From Muribaculaceae bacterium (lineage in GTDB: Bacteria > Bacteroidota > Bacteroidia > Bacteroidales > Muribaculaceae), in the NCBI GenBank assembly GCA_017427945.1, contig JAFRRT010000033.1, positions 124,001 through 188,000 of the forward strand: a stretch of 64,000 bases of DNA, written 5' to 3'. Below the pieces are notes generated by a model that saw nothing but the letters and a program-made list of their open reading frames with translations, was not told where the DNA came from and did no database searches. Shown here piece after piece: positions 59,986 through 64,000 of the stretch. Position 1 is the first letter of the stretch. Every line of letters begins with the position of its first letter. The position numbers were made by a program, and so were the translations under genes.

Positions 59986-61437
59986 TTATGCCTCCAAACC
60001 GCGGTCAATGTTTCGTTTCAGGGCCTCGACATAGTTGTTGATGCGCTGCATCTCACGAGGAATCTGGATACGCTGTGGACAATGGCTCACACACTGGCCA
60101 CACCCGATGCAATGGTCGGCCTGACGCAGTTTGGGAACACTGCGGTCATAGCCGATGAGGAACGCCTTGCGAGCGCGTGCATAGTCGGGATCGTTGCGGT
60201 CACGCGTGAGGTTGCCCTCGGCAATGCACTTATTATAGTGAGTGAGCACACCGGGAATATCGATGCCATAGGGGCACGGCATGCAATACTTGCAGTCGTT
60301 GCAGGGAATTGTGTTATAGCCCACAATCTCCTCGGCAACGCCATAGAGGAACTCTTTCTCCTCGTCATTCAGTTCCTCCAGCGGGCAATAGGTGCACAGG
60401 TTCTCCTTGAGGTGCTCCATATAGGTCATGCCGCTCAGCACGGTGAGCACGCGGGGGAATGAACCGACATAGCGGAAAGCCCATGAAGCAATGGTGCGCT
60501 GGGGGTCACGGGCCATGATTTTGCGTGCCAGCGGCTTTGGCAGCGAGGCAAGACGCCCACCCAGCAGCGGCTCCATGATGACTGCGGGGATGTTGCGTTT
60601 GTCGAGTTCGGCATACAGGTATTCGGCATTGGTATTCTCGGGCTCAAATTCCTTGGCATGCTTCCAGTCCAGATAGTTCATCTCAATCTGCACAAAGTCC
60701 CATTTGTACTTGTCATGGTTGGCCAGCAGATGGTCAAACACGGCGATGTCGCCATGATAAGAGAAACCCAAGTTGCGGATGACGCCTTTCTCGCGCTGCT
60801 CCAACAGATAATCCAGGATACCATTGTCGATGTAACGGCTCTCAAAAACCTCCATCGCTGTCATCTCATTGAAACTACCACCGACAGAATGCAGCAGCAG
60901 ATAGTCGATATAGTCCACCTGCAGTTCCTTGAGGGAGTTCTGGAACATCTCGATGCTTGCAGCCCGTGACCATGTGTCAGGAGTGAAGTTGGACAGCTTG
61001 GTAGCAATAAAAAACTCATCACGTTTGTGACGGCTCAGGGCGATGCCGGTGGCGCGCTCACTAAGCCCCATGCAGTAAGCGGGCGACGTGTCAAAGTAGT
61101 TCACGCCATGCTCGATGGCATAATCAACCTGCTTGTTAATCATGTCCTGGTCCATCTTGTCATCGTTGCTACGACCGAAAGGCGTGCCGTTGGTAGCGGG
61201 TAATCGCATCATGCCGTAACCCAAAATGGAGACCTTCTCCTTGGTCTTGGGATTCTCACGATAGGTCATCTTTCCCACAGGAGGTTCCTGCTGGGGACCT
61301 TTCTTGTCATCACCAGTAGCACAGCTCACGATGGCAGGGACGGCGGCAGTTGCTGTTCCCAGTCCCAAAGCCTTGAGGAAAGTGCGACGGCTCAAGGTCT
61401 TGCCAACCTTATTCTCATTATGCTTATCGTTATTCAT
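59986..61437 (-). CDS. Tat-exported aldo/keto reductase with C-terminal [4Fe-4S] ferredoxin domain
   Basis: A 483-residue protein. The N-terminus carries a twin-arginine signal (LSRRTFLKALGLGTAT, Arg17-Arg18) that ends in AIVSCATG, where Cys39 may make it a lipoprotein. An aldo/keto reductase barrel follows (GYGMMRLP, YFDTSPAYCMGLSERATG, YIDYLLLHSVGG), then CNDCKYCMPCPYGIDIPG (about residue 385) and CIGCGQCVSHCPQRI (about 450), two ferredoxin-like cluster sites. Aldo/keto reductases usually use cytoplasmic NAD(P)H; outside the membrane, electrons must come another way. The polyferredoxin encoded 24 bases upstream is the obvious candidate. Confidence 0.88.
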   Translation of the reverse strand: MNNDKHNENKVGKTLSRRTFLKALGLGTATAAVPAIVSCATGDDKKGPQQEPPVGKMTYRENPKTKEKVSILGYGMMRLPATNGTPFGRSNDDKMDQDMINKQVDYAIEHGVNYFDTSPAYCMGLSERATGIALSRHKRDEFFIATKLSNFTPDTWSRAASIEMFQNSLKELQVDYIDYLLLHSVGGSFNEMTAMEVFESRYIDNGILDYLLEQREKGVIRNLGFSYHGDIAVFDHLLANHDKYKWDFVQIEMNYLDWKHAKEFEPENTNAEYLYAELDKRNIPAVIMEPLLGGRLASLPKPLARKIMARDPQRTIASWAFRYVGSFPRVLTVLSGMTYMEHLKENLCTYCPLEELNDEEKEFLYGVAEEIVGYNTIPCNDCKYCMPCPYGIDIPGVLTHYNKCIAEGNLTRDRNDPDYARARKAFLIGYDRSVPKLRQADHCIGCGQCVSHCPQRIQIPREMQRINNYVEALKRNIDRGLEA

Positions 61438-61461
61438 AATCGTCTGATTTTCTTAAGGTTG

Positions 61462-62943
61462 TTATATCTCTTTATGCATCTCATGGCCCTCGACAAAGAT
61501 GGCACTGTATGGCCTTGAGGGACAAACATACTCACATGTGCCGCATCCGATGCACATGGCGATATTCACGGCGGGAACCATCGGCGAGGTATCATCTTCA
61601 GAGTTGCTGGGAACCATCATGATGGCACCAACTGGGCAATGGCGAGCACAGTTTCCGCACGACACGCCATCGGTGGTTATCAAGCAGTTTTCTTTAACCC
61701 AAACGGCATGTCCTATCATCGTCGAGGACTTCTGTGCCACGGTGATGGGTTTAATCGCGCCTGTGGGGCACACGGTGGAGCACTCCACACACTCGGGGCG
61801 GCAAGCACCGCGCTCAAAGCTCATTTCGGGCTGCATCAGGCGCTGCGGGTCGCTCGAGGGACGCAACACGCCATTGGGACACTTGGCGACACACAGCTGG
61901 CAAGCAGTGCAATGCTGTGCAAAGTGCTTGGCACTTACCGAGCCTGGAGGCGTGATGGGCGTCGTGCGCTTGGCGGGCACCTTATCCTCAATGACAGCGA
62001 GGCCTCCATCCACCTTCTTGGCGGCCTGAGCCAGTGCGACATCGGCACCTACAATTGCAGTTCCTACAAGGAAGGCGCGACGGGCATCATCTGGTTTTTC
62101 GGCAGGTTGTATAGGCTGCACTGCAGCCTTGGGATGGCCATAGTGCAATGCATCAAACTTACACTTTTCCAAGCAGTTACCACAGGCCACACAACGTGTA
62201 TAGTCCACCTTGTGCGTGGTAAAGTCGATGCAGGACGCCTTGCAGTTCTTGGTACACATGCTGCAGGACTTACACTTGTCGGCATCAAAATACACCTTAA
62301 GCCATGAGAAACGCGCCAACTGCGCCAAGATAGTACCCACGGGGCAGATGGTATTGCAGTAGGTTCGTCCGCCTCGCCATGCCAACACAACGATGATAAT
62401 AAACGTTGCCAAAGCAATCAGGAAGGTGGGCAGACTCTTAATCCACACATCGACACCATAGAAAGCGTAGCTGTCAACTCGTTCGGCAATGGCAGCAAGC
62501 AGGTTATTACCCCACTGATACACAGGCAGTAACAAGTTTGCTACCATGCGGCCGTAGCTGCTGTAGGGCGCCAATAATGCTACCAGCGAGTGGATGCCGG
62601 CTATGAAGGCTATGATGAACAACGCCAACACACCGTAGCGCAACCATCGCTTCTCGGGGCTTGCCGTGAAGCGGTTTTTCTTGCGCTTGCCATGAATCCA
62701 TGAGACGATGTCCTGGAAGATGCCCAACGGACAGATGACCGAGCAATATATGCGCCCAAAGATAAGAGTCAGCAGCACCAGAGCCACGATGACCACTACA
62801 TTGAGCGCCAACAATGCCGGCAGGAACTGGATGCGGGCCGTCCACCCCAGGAAGTGGTGCAATGTGCCGCTCACATCAAGAAACAGCAGCGTCACCATGA
62901 CCATCATGAGTGCCGCCAGCGTTATGCGGATTTTCCTTAACAT
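61462..62943 (-). CDS. NapH/NapG-like membrane polyferredoxin fusion
   Basis: A 493-residue protein starting at MLRKIRITLA (62943); upstream codons lie before the likely transcript start. Residues 1-205 are a NapH/NosR-type membrane domain with four hydrophobic segments and two C-x3-CP motifs (CSVICPLG, 67-74; CNTICPVG, 196-203). Then come CKSCSMCTKNC and CVACGNCLEKC (224-261), an internal twin-Arg hydrophobic stretch (ARRAFLVGTAIVGADVALA, 288-305), and four more Cys clusters (345-355, 381-392, 420-436, 464-474). This looks like NapH fused to a NapG-like ferredoxin. It should pass electrons from quinol through the membrane, here probably to the aldo/keto reductase. Confidence 0.87.
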   Translation of the reverse strand: MLRKIRITLAALMMVMVTLLFLDVSGTLHHFLGWTARIQFLPALLALNVVVIVALVLLTLIFGRIYCSVICPLGIFQDIVSWIHGKRKKNRFTASPEKRWLRYGVLALFIIAFIAGIHSLVALLAPYSSYGRMVANLLLPVYQWGNNLLAAIAERVDSYAFYGVDVWIKSLPTFLIALATFIIIVVLAWRGGRTYCNTICPVGTILAQLARFSWLKVYFDADKCKSCSMCTKNCKASCIDFTTHKVDYTRCVACGNCLEKCKFDALHYGHPKAAVQPIQPAEKPDDARRAFLVGTAIVGADVALAQAAKKVDGGLAVIEDKVPAKRTTPITPPGSVSAKHFAQHCTACQLCVAKCPNGVLRPSSDPQRLMQPEMSFERGACRPECVECSTVCPTGAIKPITVAQKSSTMIGHAVWVKENCLITTDGVSCGNCARHCPVGAIMMVPSNSEDDTSPMVPAVNIAMCIGCGTCEYVCPSRPYSAIFVEGHEMHKEI

Positions 62944-62990
62944 AATGAAATGATTTTGGCCGAAAAGTGAATGAAAAATAGTTGACTGTG

Positions 62991-62998
62991 CAAAATTA
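62991..62998 (-). promoter_or_regulatory. -7 box TAATTTTG for the polyferredoxin operon
   Basis: CAAAATTA on the plus strand, 48 bases before the start codon at 62943. Confidence 0.7.
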
Positions 62999-63160
62999 AT
63001 AAAAAACAAGCATTTTACAACAATGCGCTCTTTTTAAATCATTCTTTTTAGGCCTGTTAAGTCAGAAAACCACCGATAATCATAAAAGGTAAATGAAAGA
63101 GCTATACCGCTCTCCCCCACCCTTTTATCTGCCTTTTTGAATGTATCAACATTCCCATAA

Positions 63161-63194
63161 AAACCAAGGAGTGCAGGCATGGCCCACACTCCTT
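63161..63194 (-). terminator. Terminator of the SPFH gene
   Basis: AAGGAGTG and CACTCCTT with inner GGC/GCC pairing; on the minus strand it is followed by GGTTTTTAT. Confidence 0.8.
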
Positions 63195-63226
63195 AGATTT
63201 ATTGAAAAAACTATTATATCTCTACC

Positions 63227-64000
63227 CTACTCTTTTGGAGCATCGTTGTTACCGAAGAGTTCCTTGATTCCGCCGATGGAGCCTAAAAGATTAGTGGCCT
63301 CATAAGGCAGGTAAACGGTCTTGGTCTTATCGCCGCTTGCCACGGTATCGAGCATCTGAATATACTTCTGGGCAAGCAGGTAGTTGGCCGGGTTGGTGCT
63401 CTGCCCTACTGCCTGGGTGATCTTGTCGATAGCGATAGCCTCGGCCTCGGCCTTACGAATGCGAGCCTGAGCTTCACCTTCGGCCCTGAGGATTTCGGTC
63501 TGCTTGTCGGCCTCAGCCTGGTTGATCTTTGCGGTCTTCTGACCTTCGGACTGCAAGATAGCGGCCTGCTTTTGACCTTCACTGGTAAGAATAGTAGCAC
63601 GTTTGTTACGCTCGGCCTGCATCTGCTTCTCCATAGCCTGGAGAACGGTTTGAGGCGGCTGAATGTCCTGTAACTCAACGCGATTTACCTTGATACCCCA
63701 CTTGTTGGTTGCATCATCAAGGACAGCACGCAACTTGGAGTTGATGGTGTCACGCGAGGTAAGAGTCTGGTCCAGCTCAAGTTCACCAATGATGTTACGT
63801 AACGTCGTCTGCGAGAGCTTCTCGATAGCGTTAGGCAGATTATTGATCTCATACACAGCCTTGAACGGGTCCATAATCTGGAAATAAAGCAAGGCATTGA
63901 TTTGAGTCATAACGTTATCCTTGGTGATCACATTCTGCTTGTCGAAGTCATATACCTGTTCACGCAGGTCGATGACATTGGTCGTGCGGTAGCGTCCGTG
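63227..64000 (-). CDS. SPFH/band-7 membrane protein (stomatin-like; 5' end outside the window)
   Basis: The frame is open to the right edge; 257 C-terminal residues are visible. The band-7 core (YRTTNVIDLREQVYDFDKQN, VITKDNVMTQINALLYFQIM, LRNIIGELELDQTLTSRDTI) is followed by a long Ala/Glu/Gln/Lys coiled-coil (about residues 140-215, with AERNKRATILTSEGQKQAAI) and a conserved tail (YIQMLDTVASGDKTKTVYLP). Such proteins form large membrane rings that organise lipid domains or proteases. A partner NfeD protein would be expected nearby but is not within the window. Confidence 0.9.
   Translation of the reverse strand, partial: HGRYRTTNVIDLREQVYDFDKQNVITKDNVMTQINALLYFQIMDPFKAVYEINNLPNAIEKLSQTTLRNIIGELELDQTLTSRDTINSKLRAVLDDATNKWGIKVNRVELQDIQPPQTVLQAMEKQMQAERNKRATILTSEGQKQAAILQSEGQKTAKINQAEADKQTEILRAEGEAQARIRKAEAEAIAIDKITQAVGQSTNPANYLLAQKYIQMLDTVASGDKTKTVYLPYEATNLLGSIGGIKELFGNNDAPKE

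Overview
The window is chromosomal DNA from a member of the Bacteroidales, most like Muribaculaceae or Prevotellaceae. The signs are: promoters of the Bacteroidetes type (TAnnTTTG -7 boxes) in front of nearly every transcription unit; almost no Shine-Dalgarno sequences; a GldE-type CBS transporter; a LytS/LytTR pair; dockerin-like repeats on secreted proteins; a type IX secretion C-terminal tail; and families largely confined to this phylum (DUF3244, DUF4923, DUF3098). The exact genus cannot be read from the sequence. I saw no tRNA, rRNA, CRISPR array, transposase or integrase.

Layout. 1-6.3 kb: the end of a secreted dockerin protein, a beta-propeller-like secreted protein, gldE, dtd, a TPR/HTH lipoprotein regulator with an almost leaderless mRNA, and a DUF3244 protein. 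6.5-11.5 kb: pdxJ, an ExbB/ExbD/TonB-type energising unit, then a LytS-like kinase and LytTR regulator. 11.6-17 kb: pheT behind a tandem promoter repeat, a YebC-family regulator and an acyl-CoA synthetase. 17.1-21.9 kb: a 1506-residue mosaic surface protein with a long leader. 22.1-25.8 kb: an accessory patch. A 5'-truncated comM and a complete comM form 619 bp direct repeats around AT-rich cargo (two coupled small genes and a secreted dockerin/double-SUMF1 protein). 26.7-38.6 kb: cstA, an OmpP1/FadL porin, a LOG-family protein, pyrH, a TPR membrane protein, a zinc-ribbon protein, a GH3/LtaS-like pair, and small secreted proteins. 38.7-51.3 kb: a glycosyltransferase gene, then two long minus-strand operons: DUF3098-uppP-truB-queA-glycosyltransferase-nadK, and rnr-mtaB-glycosyltransferase-aldo/keto reductase. 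51.5-59.3 kb: two overlapping GH25 lysozymes, a nucleoside phosphorylase, a very small protein, cdsA with an MltF-like transglycosylase, a DUF3332 protein and a PhzF protein. 59.3-64 kb: an operon of a NapH/NapG-like polyferredoxin fusion, a Tat-exported aldo/keto reductase with ferredoxin clusters, and a CvpA-like protein; then the end of a band-7 (SPFH) gene.

Most of the window is conserved housekeeping: tRNA modification and charging, UMP and NAD phosphorylation, undecaprenyl phosphate recycling, CDP-diacylglycerol synthesis and RNA decay, mixed with envelope functions (TonB-type energisation, lysozymes, transglycosylase, LtaS-like transferase, porin). The parts that stand out are the comM-bracketed island, the two promoter-carrying tandem repeats, the electron-transfer operon at 59-63 kb and several structured or nearly absent mRNA leaders.
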